Shown here in pieces: positions 37,319-47,619 of a stretch of 64,000 nucleotides of DNA. Origin of the DNA: Psychrobacter sp. P2G3 (lineage in GTDB: Bacteria > Pseudomonadota > Gammaproteobacteria > Pseudomonadales > Moraxellaceae); NCBI RefSeq assembly GCF_001593285.1, contig NZ_CP012529.1, positions 434,001 to 498,000 on the forward strand, read 5' to 3'. The first letter of the stretch is position 1. The number at the start of each line of letters is the position of its first letter. The notes below the pieces were generated by a model, which was not told the origin of the DNA, searched no databases, and saw only the letters and a list, made by a program, of their open reading frames with translations. Made by a program: the position numbers and the translations under genes.

Positions 37319-37360
37319 AAAGTCAGTTTTATACTACTATACTATAAAGCTGGCTTTTGT
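37319..37360 (+). terminator. Stem-loop after the first ligase gene
   Basis: The stem AAGTCAGTTTTATA/TATAAAGCTGGCTT (with G-T pairs) is followed by TTGTATTTT. It suggests the two ligase genes are separate transcripts. Confidence 0.65.
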
Positions 37361-37453
37361 ATTTTAGGTTATATTAAATATTCATTATTTATCTATGAAA
37401 AATTTATTTAACTTATGCTATGCTTTTAAATGATACATATTGTATCGCTATCA

Positions 37454-37483
37454 TTGACAGTCTTTCATTTGAAGCGGTATAGT
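37454..37483 (+). promoter_or_regulatory. Sigma-70 promoter of the second acyl-CoA ligase gene
   Basis: TTGACA (37454-37459), an 18-base spacer and TATAGT (37478-37483). It is a diverged copy of the promoter at 35287; an AT(A)TTCAAGGA tract is also shared downstream of both. Confidence 0.75.
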
Positions 37484-37575
37484 AGATAATAATATATGAT
37501 ATATATTCAAGGACGAAAAATTAGCTTACGGGCTGTTTTTATATAGAATAAAAAAGTAAAACGAAAGGACTCGTT

Positions 37576-39333
37576 ATGACTCAAAATATTGATTTCGATA
37601 CTATCTTAGCTAACATTCCCAGCATCAATATGGGTGCACGCTCAGTAAATGCGCCACTTTCTCAAAGTTATGACAAAGGCCCCGATGTGCCGCTGATTGA
37701 AGCGACTATCGGCGACTTTTTTGACGCCATTGTCGCAAGATGTCCAGAGCGCGAAGCGTTGGTTTCATGTCACCAAAATATCCGCTGGACTTATAAACAG
37801 CTACAAGAAAAGGTCAATCAACTGGCGAGCAGTATGATTGAGATGGGACTTGAGATTGGTGATCGCGTCGGTATCTGGTCGCATAACAATGCCGAATGGT
37901 TGCTAATGCAATTAGCGACTGCTAAAGTCGGCGTTATCCTCGTCAATATCAATCCTGCCTATCGTACCTTTGAGTTGCAGTATGCCTTGAATAAACTTGG
38001 CTGCTCGGCTTTGGTGTTAATGCGCCACTTCAAGACCAGTGATTATACGCAAATGGTGCGTGAGCTGTGTCCAGAGATTTATCATAAAACTTATAATCAG
38101 TTGGATTTGGTCGAAATACCGACGATTGAGCGTATCATTTGGATTGATGAACCAGGTAATGATGAAACCTTTAGTTATATGCAAAAGTTCTCTGACTGGA
38201 TAAGTGAGGGTGACCCGAACGACCCACGCGTTGCTGAACGGCAAGCACAACTCAAAAACACTGACGCTATTAATGTGCAGTTCACTAGCGGTACGACTGG
38301 CACGCCAAAAGGTGCCACGTTAAGCCATCGTAATATCCTCAATAATGGCTACTTCATCGGTGAGGCCATGAATCTCACTGAAGAAGACATATTGTGTATT
38401 CCTGTGCCGCTTTATCACTGTTTTGGTATGGTGCTCGGGAATTTAGCCATCTTGACCCATGGCGGTTGTATCGTATATCCCAACGATGGTTTTGAGCCAT
38501 TAAGTGTCCTGCAAGCGGTCGAAGAAGAAAAATGTACTGGTTTGCATGGCGTGCCAACGATGTTTATCGCGATGCTTGATCATCCAGACTTTGACCAATA
38601 CGATTTATCCACTTTGCGCACTGGTATTATGGCAGGCTCTAGCTGTCCGATTGAAGTCATGCGCCGCGTCATTGATGAGATGCACATGAGCGAGGTCACT
38701 ATTGCTTATGGCATGACCGAGACCAGTCCAGTATCTTGTCAGACGAACAAGCATACACCGCTTGAAAAGCAGGTTTCCACTGTAGGACTGGTGCAGCCAG
38801 CGCTTGAAGTCAAAATTATCGATACAGAAACGGGCGAGACTGTACCGCTAGGAGAAAAAGGCGAGCTACTCACGCGCGGCTATTCGGTGATGAAAGGCTA
38901 TTGGGGCGACCGCTTCAAAACCCGCGCGTCCATTCAAGATAATTGGATGCATACAGGCGACTTGGCAACCATGGATGAAGATGGGTACGTCAAAGTGGTC
39001 GGTCGTAGCAAAGACATGGTCATTCGCGGTGGCGAGAATATCTACCCAGTAGAGATTGAAAACTATCTGTATCGCCATCCCAAGATTCGCGATGTACAAA
39101 TCGTTGGCATACCTGACGCTAAGTACGGTGAAGTATTAGCGGCTTGGATTATTCCCAAAGAGCCTGATTGCTTAAGCGAAGAAGAGGTTAAGGAGTTCTG
39201 CCGCAATAACATTGCCCATTATAAAATACCAACTCACTATCGTTTCGTCGAAGAATACCCGATGACCATTACGGGCAAAATTCAAAAATATAAAATTGTT
39301 GAGATGATGAAAGATGAGCTGGGCTTACAGTAA
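37576..39333 (+). CDS. Acyl-CoA synthetase (AMP-forming), copy 2
   Basis: A 585-residue paralogue of the preceding gene with the same length and no visible gaps, so the pair arose by tandem duplication. All ANL motifs are intact ([62 protein letters not shown]). Differences cluster in the middle, for example [16 protein letters not shown] against [16 protein letters not shown], and LVLGNLA against MVGGNLA, which could change substrate choice. It leads into liuB after about 140 bases and may be co-transcribed with the catabolic genes. Confidence 0.9.
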   Translation: MTQNIDFDTILANIPSINMGARSVNAPLSQSYDKGPDVPLIEATIGDFFDAIVARCPEREALVSCHQNIRWTYKQLQEKVNQLASSMIEMGLEIGDRVGIWSHNNAEWLLMQLATAKVGVILVNINPAYRTFELQYALNKLGCSALVLMRHFKTSDYTQMVRELCPEIYHKTYNQLDLVEIPTIERIIWIDEPGNDETFSYMQKFSDWISEGDPNDPRVAERQAQLKNTDAINVQFTSGTTGTPKGATLSHRNILNNGYFIGEAMNLTEEDILCIPVPLYHCFGMVLGNLAILTHGGCIVYPNDGFEPLSVLQAVEEEKCTGLHGVPTMFIAMLDHPDFDQYDLSTLRTGIMAGSSCPIEVMRRVIDEMHMSEVTIAYGMTETSPVSCQTNKHTPLEKQVSTVGLVQPALEVKIIDTETGETVPLGEKGELLTRGYSVMKGYWGDRFKTRASIQDNWMHTGDLATMDEDGYVKVVGRSKDMVIRGGENIYPVEIENYLYRHPKIRDVQIVGIPDAKYGEVLAAWIIPKEPDCLSEEEVKEFCRNNIAHYKIPTHYRFVEEYPMTITGKIQKYKIVEMMKDELGLQ

Positions 39334-39471
39334 GCTTGCTGCTTAGGTCTGAAACATTTAGGTTTTAAACATCACGGATTAATCATGTGAGTAACGCTTA
39401 AAATAAATAGCAGTTAGAATAACTCGCATAAAAAAGCTACTCGCATTTACGTATCAAAGAAAAGGGATATC

Positions 39472-41082
39472 ATGAGCGCTATCATAACCAGTAAACTGAG
39501 TCCAAACGCTGCTGAATTTCAGCAAAACAGTGCCGCCATGCAAGCGGTAGTCGATGACTTATATGTGCACTTGCGTAAAGTCGTCCAAGGTGGTTCAGAG
39601 CGTGCACGTGCTAAGCATCTAGCGCGTGGCAAGCTGCTGCCTCGTGAGCGTGTCGAGCGTTTGCTTGATGTGGGTACACCATTTTTAGAAGTGGCTCCGA
39701 TGGCAGCGCACGACATGTATGGCGAAGATATTCCAGCTGCTGGCGTGATTGCGGGTATTGGCCGTATTAACGGCACTGAGTGTATGATTGTCTGTAATGA
39801 TGCCACGGTAAAAGGCGGAACTTATTACCCATTGACGGTAAAAAAACATCTACGTGCGCAAGAAATCGCCCAAGAAAACAACTTGCCTTGTGTATATTTA
39901 GTGGACTCAGGCGGTGCTAACTTACCCAACCAAGATGACGTATTCCCAGATAAAGAGCACTTTGGTCGCATCTTTTTTAATCAGGCCAACATGAGTGCTG
40001 CAGGCATTCCACAGATTGCCGTAGTCATGGGTAGCTGTACGGCGGGCGGTGCTTATGTACCAGCTATGAGTGATGAATCTATTATTGTTAAAGACCAAGG
40101 AACCATCTTTTTGGGTGGTCCGCCACTCGTGAAAGCAGCAACGGGCGAAGAGGTCACCGCTGAAGATTTGGGCGGCGGCGATGTGCATACCCGTCTGTCA
40201 GGGGTCGTCGACCATTTAGCACAGAACGATACTCACGCACTATCGATTGCGCGTAATATCGTCAGCCATCTCAACCGTCCTGCCAAGCAAGTTCCGAATC
40301 AAATCAAACCACGTCCACCTCGCTATGATGCCAAAGAGCTATATGGCGTCATTCCAACGGACAAGCGCAAACCATTTGATATCAAAGAAATCATCGCTCG
40401 TATCGTCGATGATAGTGCCTTTGATGAATTTAAGGCGCGCTTTGGTACCACGCTGGTTTGTGGTTTCGCTCATATCGAAGGTATGCCAGTCGGTATTATT
40501 GCCAACAACGGCATCTTGTTTAGTGAGTCGGCGCAAAAAGGCACACACTTTATTGAGCTATGTTGTAAGCGTAAAATCCCATTGATATTCCTGCAAAACA
40601 TCACCGGCTTTATGGTTGGTCGTAAATATGAAAACGAAGGTATTGCTCGTCATGGTGCCAAGATGGTGATGGCAGTGGCCAACGCGAAAGTGCCAAAATT
40701 TACCGTCATCGTTGGCGGCTCATTCGGCGCTGGTAACTACGGCATGTGTGGCCGTGCTTATAGTCCACGCTTCTTATGGATGTGGCCAAATGCGCGCATC
40801 TCTGTGATGGGCGGCGAGCAAGCAGCATCGGTATTGGCAACGGTCAAGCGTGACAATTTTGACCGTAAAGGCGAGGAGTGGAGTGCGAAAGATGAAGCCG
40901 CATTTAAAGCGCCGATTCTCGATATGTACGAAGAGCAAGGTCATCCATATTATGCAACGGCGCGTCTCTGGGATGATGGGGTGATTGATCCTGCCGATAC
41001 TCGTAACGTACTGGCGTTAGGTTTGAGCGCTGCCTATAACGCACCGATTGAAGAAACTACTTATGGTGTCTTTAGAATGTAG
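39472..41082 (+). CDS. liuB: Methylcrotonyl-CoA carboxylase, carboxyltransferase (beta) subunit
   Basis: A 536-residue biotin-dependent carboxyltransferase subunit. It moves CO2 from carboxybiotin on LiuD to 3-methylcrotonyl-CoA in leucine breakdown. Features are [23 protein letters not shown] at the N-terminus, [26 protein letters not shown] typical of MCC rather than propionyl-CoA carboxylase, the oxyanion region [16 protein letters not shown], and [26 protein letters not shown] in the C-half. AAAGGG precedes the start. It is followed by a MITE-like element before liuC. Confidence 0.95.
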   Translation: MSAIITSKLSPNAAEFQQNSAAMQAVVDDLYVHLRKVVQGGSERARAKHLARGKLLPRERVERLLDVGTPFLEVAPMAAHDMYGEDIPAAGVIAGIGRINGTECMIVCNDATVKGGTYYPLTVKKHLRAQEIAQENNLPCVYLVDSGGANLPNQDDVFPDKEHFGRIFFNQANMSAAGIPQIAVVMGSCTAGGAYVPAMSDESIIVKDQGTIFLGGPPLVKAATGEEVTAEDLGGGDVHTRLSGVVDHLAQNDTHALSIARNIVSHLNRPAKQVPNQIKPRPPRYDAKELYGVIPTDKRKPFDIKEIIARIVDDSAFDEFKARFGTTLVCGFAHIEGMPVGIIANNGILFSESAQKGTHFIELCCKRKIPLIFLQNITGFMVGRKYENEGIARHGAKMVMAVANAKVPKFTVIVGGSFGAGNYGMCGRAYSPRFLWMWPNARISVMGGEQAASVLATVKRDNFDRKGEEWSAKDEAAFKAPILDMYEEQGHPYYATARLWDDGVIDPADTRNVLALGLSAAYNAPIEETTYGVFRM

Positions 41083-41108
41083 ATTGGTATTCTACTTTTG
41101 ATGAGTGA

Positions 41109-41250
41109 GTGCTTTAGTTTACAATAAAAACGGTATTACTAAGGCCAGTACGTGACTGGTAAAAATTTTCTTGCGTGCTGTGCCTACGCCGACAGAGGCT
41201 GCGAAAATTTCTACCAGTCACCCATTTCTTTTCGAAGATAGAATGACGGT
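41109..41250. mobile_element. MITE-like palindromic element, copy 1 (degenerate ends)
   Basis: The core at 41152-41221 starts GTGACTGGT and ends ACCAGTCAC, a perfect 9-bp outer stem. Inside are the family-conserved pieces CTTGCGTGCTGT and ACAGAGGCTGCG. An AATAAAA tract on the left recalls the terminal repeats of copies 2-4, but the outer ends are eroded and approximate. It sits between liuB and liuC and would be part of their transcript as a hairpin. Confidence 0.65.
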
Positions 41251-41335
41251 GTTAGAAGTAAAAAAGAACGTGACGCAAAATTATCCGTAAAAAAAGACAT
41301 GCAAAAGTTACCACAAAACATTGAGATAACTCTAT

Positions 41336-42130
41336 ATGAATAATTATAAAAGCCTATTGGTCGATATTGAGCAGCACGTGGCTACGGTAACATTAAACCG
41401 CCCTGAAATACGTAATGCTTTTAATGATGAAATGATTGCCGAATTAACGGATGTATTTAACAAGCTTGGCACTGATGATAATGTCCGAGTCATTGTGCTA
41501 GCGGCTGCTGGTAAAGCGTTTTGTGCTGGTGCGGATCTTAACTGGATGCGTGCGATGGCAGATTATAGCTATGAAGAGAACCTAGCAGACGCTGATAAAC
41601 TCGCGCAAATGCTTAAGACCATTTATGAATGCCCCAAACCAACGGTTGCCGCTATTCAAGGGGATGTCTATGCAGGTGGTATGGGTTTAGTAGCCGTTTG
41701 CGATGTAGCCATCGCGGTTAAAATTGCGAACTTTTGCCTAAGCGAAGTACGTTTGGGATTGGCTCCTGCAACGATTAGCCCTTATGTTATTAAGGCGCTA
41801 GGTGCTCGCGCATCACAGCGCTATTTCTTAAGTGCAGAAGTTTTTGATGCCAAAAAAGCTCAGCAACTGGGCTTTATCCATGAGCGCGTCAGCGAAGAAG
41901 CGCTTAATGATGAGGTAGCCACGTTCTGCGCCAAAGTGGTCAAAAACAGCCCGGATGCGGTTAAGACTTGCAAACGTTTATTGCATGAAGTGGCGGGCGC
42001 ACCCATTAGCGATGAGTTGATTGCCGATACGGTAAAAGGCATTGCTGATATTCGTTCATCAGAGCAAGGTAAAGAAGGCGTACAAGCGTTTCTGCAAAAA
42101 AGGAAGCCTGATTGGCTGACAGCAGATTAA
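41336..42130 (+). CDS. liuC: Methylglutaconyl-CoA hydratase (enoyl-CoA hydratase family)
   Basis: A 264-residue crotonase-family protein that hydrates 3-methylglutaconyl-CoA to HMG-CoA. Oxyanion-hole regions are AAAGKAFCAGADLNWM and GDVYAGGMGLVAVCDVAIA. The catalytic Glu region SEVRLGLAPATISPYVIKALG is typical of methylglutaconyl-CoA hydratases, not of ordinary fatty-acid crotonases. It lies between the two carboxylase subunits, as in many liu clusters. Confidence 0.92.
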   Translation: MNNYKSLLVDIEQHVATVTLNRPEIRNAFNDEMIAELTDVFNKLGTDDNVRVIVLAAAGKAFCAGADLNWMRAMADYSYEENLADADKLAQMLKTIYECPKPTVAAIQGDVYAGGMGLVAVCDVAIAVKIANFCLSEVRLGLAPATISPYVIKALGARASQRYFLSAEVFDAKKAQQLGFIHERVSEEALNDEVATFCAKVVKNSPDAVKTCKRLLHEVAGAPISDELIADTVKGIADIRSSEQGKEGVQAFLQKRKPDWLTAD

Positions 42131-42296
42131 TAATAGAAGAGATATTTGGTAAATTGACGATAAATTAACAGCAGATGCTATTTTTTTTAAAACAGTCACA
42201 CGTGAACATCAACCTATATTTTATTATTTATCATTATTTATTAATGTCACAAACGAATGTTAAAAACGATAAAAACGACAAGACACAGGGATAGTT

Positions 42297-44408
42297 ATGT
42301 TTTCTAAAATTCTAATCGCCAACCGTGGTGAAATTGCCTGCCGTGTTGCAGCAACTGCTAAGCGTCTGGGTGTAAGCACCGTCGCTGTTTATTCTGATGC
42401 CGACCGTGAAGCTAAGCATGTCGCTGTCTGTGATGAAGCCGTTTATTTGGGCGGATCGTCTCCCAAAGACAGCTATCTTAAAGGCGATGCTATCATTGCG
42501 ATTGCTAAAGAGACTGGTGCAGAAGCGATTCACCCAGGTTATGGGTTTTTAAGTGAAAATGCAGATTTTGCGCAGGCCTGTCAGGATGCTGGTCTGGTCT
42601 TTATTGGTCCATCAGCTGATGCTATTCGCGCTATGGGCGGTAAATCTGAGTCCAAGCGTTTGATGGAAGCGGCTGGCGTGCCATTGATACCGGGTTATCA
42701 TGGTGACAATCAAGATGCAGAGTTTTTAAAGCAGCAAGCAGATAGCATTGGCTATCCAGTACTGATTAAAGCCAGTGCGGGTGGTGGCGGTAAAGGCATG
42801 CGTATCGTTGAGCAGAGCAGCGATTTTATTGACCTGTTAGACTCCTGTCGTCGTGAAGCGATTACCAGCTTTGGTAATGATCAGGTATTGGTCGAAAAAT
42901 ACGCCCTAAAACCACGCCATATCGAAATCCAAGTATTTGGTGATACACATGGCAACTATGTGCATCTGTTTGAGCGTGATTGCTCGGTACAACGTCGCCA
43001 TCAAAAGGTATTAGAGGAAGCGCCAGCTCCAGGTGTTGACGCTACCATGCGTGAAGCGATGGGAACAGCGGCAATCGAAGCCGCACGTGCGGTTAGTTAT
43101 TTTGGTGCAGGCACGGTTGAATTTATCGTTGAACAGCGCGAAGGTTCTATGAATTTTTATTTCATGGAGATGAATACCCGTTTGCAAGTTGAGCATCCAG
43201 TCAGTGAAGCCATTACTGGCGTCGATTTGGTCGAGTGGCAACTCTTGGTCGCCGCGGGTAAGCCATTACCTAAGCAGCAAGATGAGCTGGCGATTAATGG
43301 TCATGCGATTGAAGCGCGTATCTGTGCTGAAAACCCTGACAATGGTTTTTTGCCAGCGACAGGTACTTTATTTACTTATCAAAAACCTGAGCACAGCACC
43401 TTTAACATTACCGATGTACGTATCGATGATGGGGTGCGTGAGGGCGATGTGATTAGCCCATTCTACGACTCTATGATCGCTAAGCTTATCGTTCATGCGC
43501 CCACTCGCGAGCAAGCATTGGCTAAACTCGATCGAGCACTCGGACAAACACGCATCGTTGGTTTGCCGACTAACGTGGCATTTTTACGCTATATTCTAAA
43601 TACTGAGTCATTTAGTCAAGCCAATCTCGATACCGCATTGATAGAGCGTGAGGCGGACGAGCTGTTTAATCAGCATCCGCTTCAGTTATCGACGCTTGCT
43701 GTGACAGCCATTGCTCAGCAGCTTGCCAGTGAAGTGATTGCACAAGACGCAGATGCAGATCCGTTTAGTAAGCCTACTGGTTTCCGTGCTTATAATGCCT
43801 ATGCGAGATCGTTTAGCTTGATATATGATGAGCAAGCTTATAGCGCCCGTATTAGTAATTGGCACAACGCACATTATTCTGACAGTAAAAAGAGTGCTGA
43901 AAATACCAGCAGCTTTACGTTGGTCATTGAAAAAGAGATTGCGAGTAACGATACCCAGGATAATGTCAATGTAGCCGCTCAGACAGAAAGTGTTTATGAA
44001 GGTGAAGTTAGCTACGCCAGCAGTGACTCGCATAATCATACTTTATGGTTAGATGGCGTACGTACTAATGCCCAAAGTTGGGTACATAATGAGACCGTTT
44101 ATGTGTTCACAGATAGCGGTCGGGACGAGATTACGCTGATTGATATCATGGCGCACGTAGGCGAAGAGTCTGCAGCGGTCGGTAGTTTAAAATCGCCAAT
44201 GCCAGGACAGGTCGTTGCCTTCAAAGTAGCTGTCGGCGATAGCGTGAAGAAAGGCGAGCCACTCGCCGTTATCGAAGCGATGAAAATTGAACATACCATT
44301 ACCGCACCGACTGATGGCGTGGTGGCAGAGTTGTTATTTGCTGCGGGCGACTCGGTTGCTGATGGTGATGAGTTACTGCGCATCGACACAGAAGCTAGCG
44401 AAGCTTAA
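42297..44408 (+). CDS. liuD: Methylcrotonyl-CoA carboxylase, biotin-containing (alpha) subunit
   Basis: A 703-residue protein with biotin carboxylase, linker and biotinyl domains. The N-terminal part starts FSKILIANRGEIACRV; the ATP-grasp loop is KASAGGGGKGMRIV; the catalytic stretches are FERDCSVQRRHQKVLEEAPAP and EMNTRLQVEHPVSEAITG. The C-terminal biotin attachment site is EAMKIEHT with flanking SPMPGQVVAFKVAVGDSVKKGEPL. It needs BirA (encoded at 47620) for activation. Its length and adjacency to liuB identify it as MCC alpha rather than acetyl-CoA carboxylase. Confidence 0.96.
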   Translation: MFSKILIANRGEIACRVAATAKRLGVSTVAVYSDADREAKHVAVCDEAVYLGGSSPKDSYLKGDAIIAIAKETGAEAIHPGYGFLSENADFAQACQDAGLVFIGPSADAIRAMGGKSESKRLMEAAGVPLIPGYHGDNQDAEFLKQQADSIGYPVLIKASAGGGGKGMRIVEQSSDFIDLLDSCRREAITSFGNDQVLVEKYALKPRHIEIQVFGDTHGNYVHLFERDCSVQRRHQKVLEEAPAPGVDATMREAMGTAAIEAARAVSYFGAGTVEFIVEQREGSMNFYFMEMNTRLQVEHPVSEAITGVDLVEWQLLVAAGKPLPKQQDELAINGHAIEARICAENPDNGFLPATGTLFTYQKPEHSTFNITDVRIDDGVREGDVISPFYDSMIAKLIVHAPTREQALAKLDRALGQTRIVGLPTNVAFLRYILNTESFSQANLDTALIEREADELFNQHPLQLSTLAVTAIAQQLASEVIAQDADADPFSKPTGFRAYNAYARSFSLIYDEQAYSARISNWHNAHYSDSKKSAENTSSFTLVIEKEIASNDTQDNVNVAAQTESVYEGEVSYASSDSHNHTLWLDGVRTNAQSWVHNETVYVFTDSGRDEITLIDIMAHVGEESAAVGSLKSPMPGQVVAFKVAVGDSVKKGEPLAVIEAMKIEHTITAPTDGVVAELLFAAGDSVADGDELLRIDTEASEA

Positions 44409-44444
44409 AAACCTAAGTATAAGAACAATGAAAGGATAATAACC

Positions 44445-45365
44445 ATGAGCCATTCGTATCCAGAGCACGTCACCATCGTGGATGTCAGCCCACGTGATGG
44501 CTTACAAAATGAATCGATGACAGTACCGACTGCCATTAAGCAAACGCTTATCAACGATTTAATCGCGGCAGGCGTCAAAAAGCTTGAGGCGACCAGCTTT
44601 GTCTCGCCAAAATGGGTGCCGCAAATGGGCGACAACAGTGAGCTGATGACCGTGCTTGCAGATAATAAGCGTGATGACGTTATTTATTCGGTACTCGTGC
44701 CAAATATGCGCGGTTTTGAAAATGCCATCGTACATCGTCCTGATGAAATCGTTATCTTTGGCTCAGCTAGTGAGACCTTTAGTCAAAAAAACATCAATTG
44801 CAGTATCGATGAAAGTATTGAACGTTTTGCACCCGTTGCTGCTGCTGCAAAAGAGCAGGGCATCAAGGTACGCGGCGTTATCTCTTGCACGGTCGGCTGT
44901 CCTTATGAAGGCGAGATTGCTCCTAGCCAAGTGGCTTATGTGACTAAGCGCTTGGTTGAGATTGGTTCAGAACAGATTGGTATTGCTGATACGATTGGTG
45001 TTGGTACGCCGCTGAAAGTACAGCGCGCGCTACAAGCCGCATTAGAATATGCCGACATCGCTATGCTATCAGGACATTTTCATGATACTTATGGTCAAGC
45101 AGTCAGTAATACCTTAGCCGCACTACAGATGGGCGTCAGCGAATTCGATACCTCAGTGGCTGGGCTTGGCGGTTGTCCGTATGCCAAAGGCGCAACGGGT
45201 AATGTCGCAACCGAAGATGTAGTCTATATGCTGCACGGTATGGGTATTAGCACTGGTATTGACTTGGATAAACTGGTCGTCGCTGGCGAGCGTATCAGTG
45301 AGTTTCTAGGTCGTCGTAATGGGTCAAGCGTGGCGCGTGCGTTGATTAATAAGCGTCAGTCCTAA
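44445..45365 (+). CDS. liuE: Hydroxymethylglutaryl-CoA lyase
   Basis: A 306-residue TIM-barrel enzyme of the DRE-metallolyase family that splits HMG-CoA to acetoacetate and acetyl-CoA, the last step of leucine breakdown. The metal/catalytic motif is VDVSPRDGLQNE near the N-terminus. The HMG-CoA lyase signature GLGGCPYAKGATGNVATEDV holds the active-site Cys, and HFHDTYGQA the metal His pair. AAAGGA lies about 9 bases before the start. The gene is also known as mvaB in other organisms. Confidence 0.95.
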   Translation: MSHSYPEHVTIVDVSPRDGLQNESMTVPTAIKQTLINDLIAAGVKKLEATSFVSPKWVPQMGDNSELMTVLADNKRDDVIYSVLVPNMRGFENAIVHRPDEIVIFGSASETFSQKNINCSIDESIERFAPVAAAAKEQGIKVRGVISCTVGCPYEGEIAPSQVAYVTKRLVEIGSEQIGIADTIGVGTPLKVQRALQAALEYADIAMLSGHFHDTYGQAVSNTLAALQMGVSEFDTSVAGLGGCPYAKGATGNVATEDVVYMLHGMGISTGIDLDKLVVAGERISEFLGRRNGSSVARALINKRQS

Positions 45366-45437
45366 TTAAATGCGCTGAAAATACAGTGGCTTTAAAGACG
45401 AATTAATATTTAAAACATCAAAATACAAGGAATAGTT

Positions 45438-46625
45438 ATGAGTTTACCTGGATTGAATTTTCAGCTTGGCGAAGATATCGACGCGTTACGTGATGTGGTA
45501 CAGCAGTTTGCGGCTAATGAAATAGCCCCGCGTGCGGCTGAGATTGACAGCAGCGATGAATTCCCAATGGATTTGTGGCAAAAGATGGGTGATTTAGGTC
45601 TACATGGTATCACTGTTCCTGAAGAGTACGGTGGTGCTGATATGGGCTACGTCGCTCATATGGTCGCAATGGAAGAGATTAGCCGCGCTTCTGCGTCCGT
45701 GGCGCTGAGCTACGGTGCGCACTCTAATCTTTGTATCAACCAAATTAAACGCAATGGTTCAGAGGAACAAAAGCAAAAATATCTGCCGAAACTCATTAGC
45801 GGTGAATTCATTGGTGCTCTCGCGATGAGTGAAACGGGCGCTGGCTCAGATGTGGTCAGTATGAAGCTAAAAGCCGAAGAAAAAGACGGCGGCTACATTT
45901 TAAACGGTAGTAAAATGTGGATTACCAATGGTCCTGATGCGGATGTGATGGTGGTTTATGCCAAAACTAATCCAGAGATGGGTGCTAAAGGCATGACGGC
46001 ATTTATCGTTGAAAAAGGCATGGAAGGTTTTGGTACAGCGCAAAAGCTCGATAAATTAGGCATGCGCGGCAGTCATACCGGTGAGATGACTTTTAATAAT
46101 GTTGAAGTCCCTAAAGAAAACATTTTAGGCGGCTTAAACGAAGGCGTTAAAGTACTGATGAGTGGTCTCGATTACGAGCGCGCGGTATTAGCCGCAGGTC
46201 CTATCGGCATCATGCAAGCGGTGATGGATAATGTCGTCCCTTACATTCATGATCGCAAGCAGTTTGGTCAAGCGATTGGTGAGTTCCAACTTATCCAAGG
46301 TAAAGTTGCGGATATGTATACCATCTTGCAGGCGGGGCGTAGCTTCTTATACACCGTTGGTAAAAATCTCGACATGTTAGATCAACGCGGTGCTGGTCAT
46401 AGTCGAGAAGTGCGTAAAGATTGCGCCAGTGTGATTTTATGGTGTGCCGAAAAAGCCACTTGGATGGCAGGTGAAGGCATTCAAATCTTTGGCGGTAATG
46501 GCTATACCAATGAGTATCCGCTAGGTCGTTTCTGGCGTGATGCCAAACTCTATGAAATCGGCGCAGGTACCAGCGAGATTCGCCGTATGCTGGTTGGTCG
46601 TGAGTTGTTTAACGAGACTAAGTAA
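45438..46625 (+). CDS. liuA: Isovaleryl-CoA dehydrogenase
   Basis: A 395-residue acyl-CoA dehydrogenase. FAD/substrate motifs are [17 protein letters not shown] and [17 protein letters not shown]. The catalytic Glu lies in [16 protein letters not shown], the position used by isovaleryl-CoA dehydrogenase, unlike medium-chain enzymes whose base is near the C-terminus. The C-terminal end reads [19 protein letters not shown]. It makes 3-methylcrotonyl-CoA, the substrate of LiuBD, so the last gene of the cluster encodes the first of its steps. Confidence 0.95.
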   Translation: MSLPGLNFQLGEDIDALRDVVQQFAANEIAPRAAEIDSSDEFPMDLWQKMGDLGLHGITVPEEYGGADMGYVAHMVAMEEISRASASVALSYGAHSNLCINQIKRNGSEEQKQKYLPKLISGEFIGALAMSETGAGSDVVSMKLKAEEKDGGYILNGSKMWITNGPDADVMVVYAKTNPEMGAKGMTAFIVEKGMEGFGTAQKLDKLGMRGSHTGEMTFNNVEVPKENILGGLNEGVKVLMSGLDYERAVLAAGPIGIMQAVMDNVVPYIHDRKQFGQAIGEFQLIQGKVADMYTILQAGRSFLYTVGKNLDMLDQRGAGHSREVRKDCASVILWCAEKATWMAGEGIQIFGGNGYTNEYPLGRFWRDAKLYEIGAGTSEIRRMLVGRELFNETK

Positions 46626-46646
46626 AAATTATTGAATGTTCGTTAG

Positions 46647-46793
46647 ATATTAATTTCAGAATAAAATCGATACATTAATATCCTCGTGCTAATGGGCTAA
46701 ATTTTTCTTGCTTGCTGTTTGCAAACGTGAAAGAGGCTGTGAAAAACTCATCCCTTTAGCACTCTGTATGGGTTTGAAATCGAACAGGCTATA
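46647..46793. mobile_element. MITE-like palindromic element, copy 2
   Basis: About 147 bp. The core 46686-46762 has arms GTGCTAATGGG and CCCTTTAGCAC (one mismatch) around CTTGCTTGCTGT and AGAGGCTGTG. The right end reads GAAATCGAACAGGCTATA, close to the terminal repeat of copy 4 and to the IS630 end. The left end contains AATAAAATCGATAC, the same sequence as the inverted right arm of copy 4. It lies between liuA and the terminator shared with coaX. Confidence 0.72.
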
Positions 46794-46794
46794 A

Positions 46795-46834
46795 CAAAAA
46801 AGCAGTACGCTTAAAACGTACTGCTTTTTTTATT
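46795..46834. terminator. Bidirectional terminator between liuA and coaX
   Basis: The stem AAAGCAGTACG/CGTACTGCTTT has A's to the left and a T-run to the right. It serves the convergent liuA and coaX ends. Confidence 0.88.
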
Positions 46835-46853
46835 TATACAAATGCTCAAAACA

Positions 46854-47582
46854 CTATGTCTGTTTACTATGGTCAAAATAGCGTGCCAGACCATTTAACA
46901 GTAAATCATCGCGCAGGCGCACTGGACGATTGACATGTTGCGCAATAATGGCTGCATCACCACCCGTCATAATGACTTCAAAGTTGGGATGACGATGGCT
47001 AATCTCATTGATCGCACCAACGATGGATAATAATATCCCACGATGTACCGCATCTTGCGTGGTAGTGCCCTGACTGACACTATCAAAAGTACCGTTAGAG
47101 ATGGTGATTTGCTTGGTACCAGAGAATAGGGACTCGCGTTGCAGATAGATGCTTGGGAAAATATAACCGCCTAAATGCTCAGCGTGATCAATCAAATCAA
47201 TCGTCACCGCTGTACCGCAACCAATCACGCATTGACGCTTTTTCTTATCAACTGCGCCCAGCATCTGTAGCCAACGATCGCAGCCGAGCTGCTCGTCATT
47301 GTAGGCGCTACGCATCAATGGGTGTTCAGCATCAACATGGACAAACTCAAACGGAATATCTAGACGACTCAAAGTCTCTGATACTTTTACGTTCAGCTCG
47401 TCACCCAGTACAGATGAGATGCCGATAAAGTCGGGCGCATAACGCTCAAAGCGATCGGTTAGACCCATGAGTAATTCGGCAGGCGCTTGTAAATGCTGCT
47501 TGGCATCGTGCGCGACTATCTGCCCGATATCATCAGTGAGCCAGTATTTAAGACGAGTATTTCCAAGATCTAACCAGAGCAT
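46854..47582 (-). CDS. coaX: Type III pantothenate kinase CoaX
   Basis: A 242-residue ASKHA-fold kinase that phosphorylates pantothenate, the first step of coenzyme A synthesis. The phosphate-1 motif is LWLDLGNTRLKYW at the N-terminus, GCDRWLQMLGA the substrate region, CGTAVTIDLID the phosphate-2 region and IMTGGDAAIIA the adenosine motif. CoA supply suits the neighbouring CoA-thioester pathway, although coaX-birA pairing is common in general. It lies about 35 bases downstream of birA in the same direction. Confidence 0.92.
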   Translation of the reverse strand: MLWLDLGNTRLKYWLTDDIGQIVAHDAKQHLQAPAELLMGLTDRFERYAPDFIGISSVLGDELNVKVSETLSRLDIPFEFVHVDAEHPLMRSAYNDEQLGCDRWLQMLGAVDKKKRQCVIGCGTAVTIDLIDHAEHLGGYIFPSIYLQRESLFSGTKQITISNGTFDSVSQGTTTQDAVHRGILLSIVGAINEISHRHPNFEVIMTGGDAAIIAQHVNRPVRLRDDLLLNGLARYFDHSKQT

Positions 47583-47619
47583 AAAAATCCCTTTATATAG
47601 TGCTCGTTAAGTAGGCGGT

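Noticed and set aside
46686-46762. MITE cores as ordinary terminators
   Set aside because: They share a conserved internal sequence and terminal repeats across four sites, lack T-runs, and copy 2 sits next to a separate true terminator.
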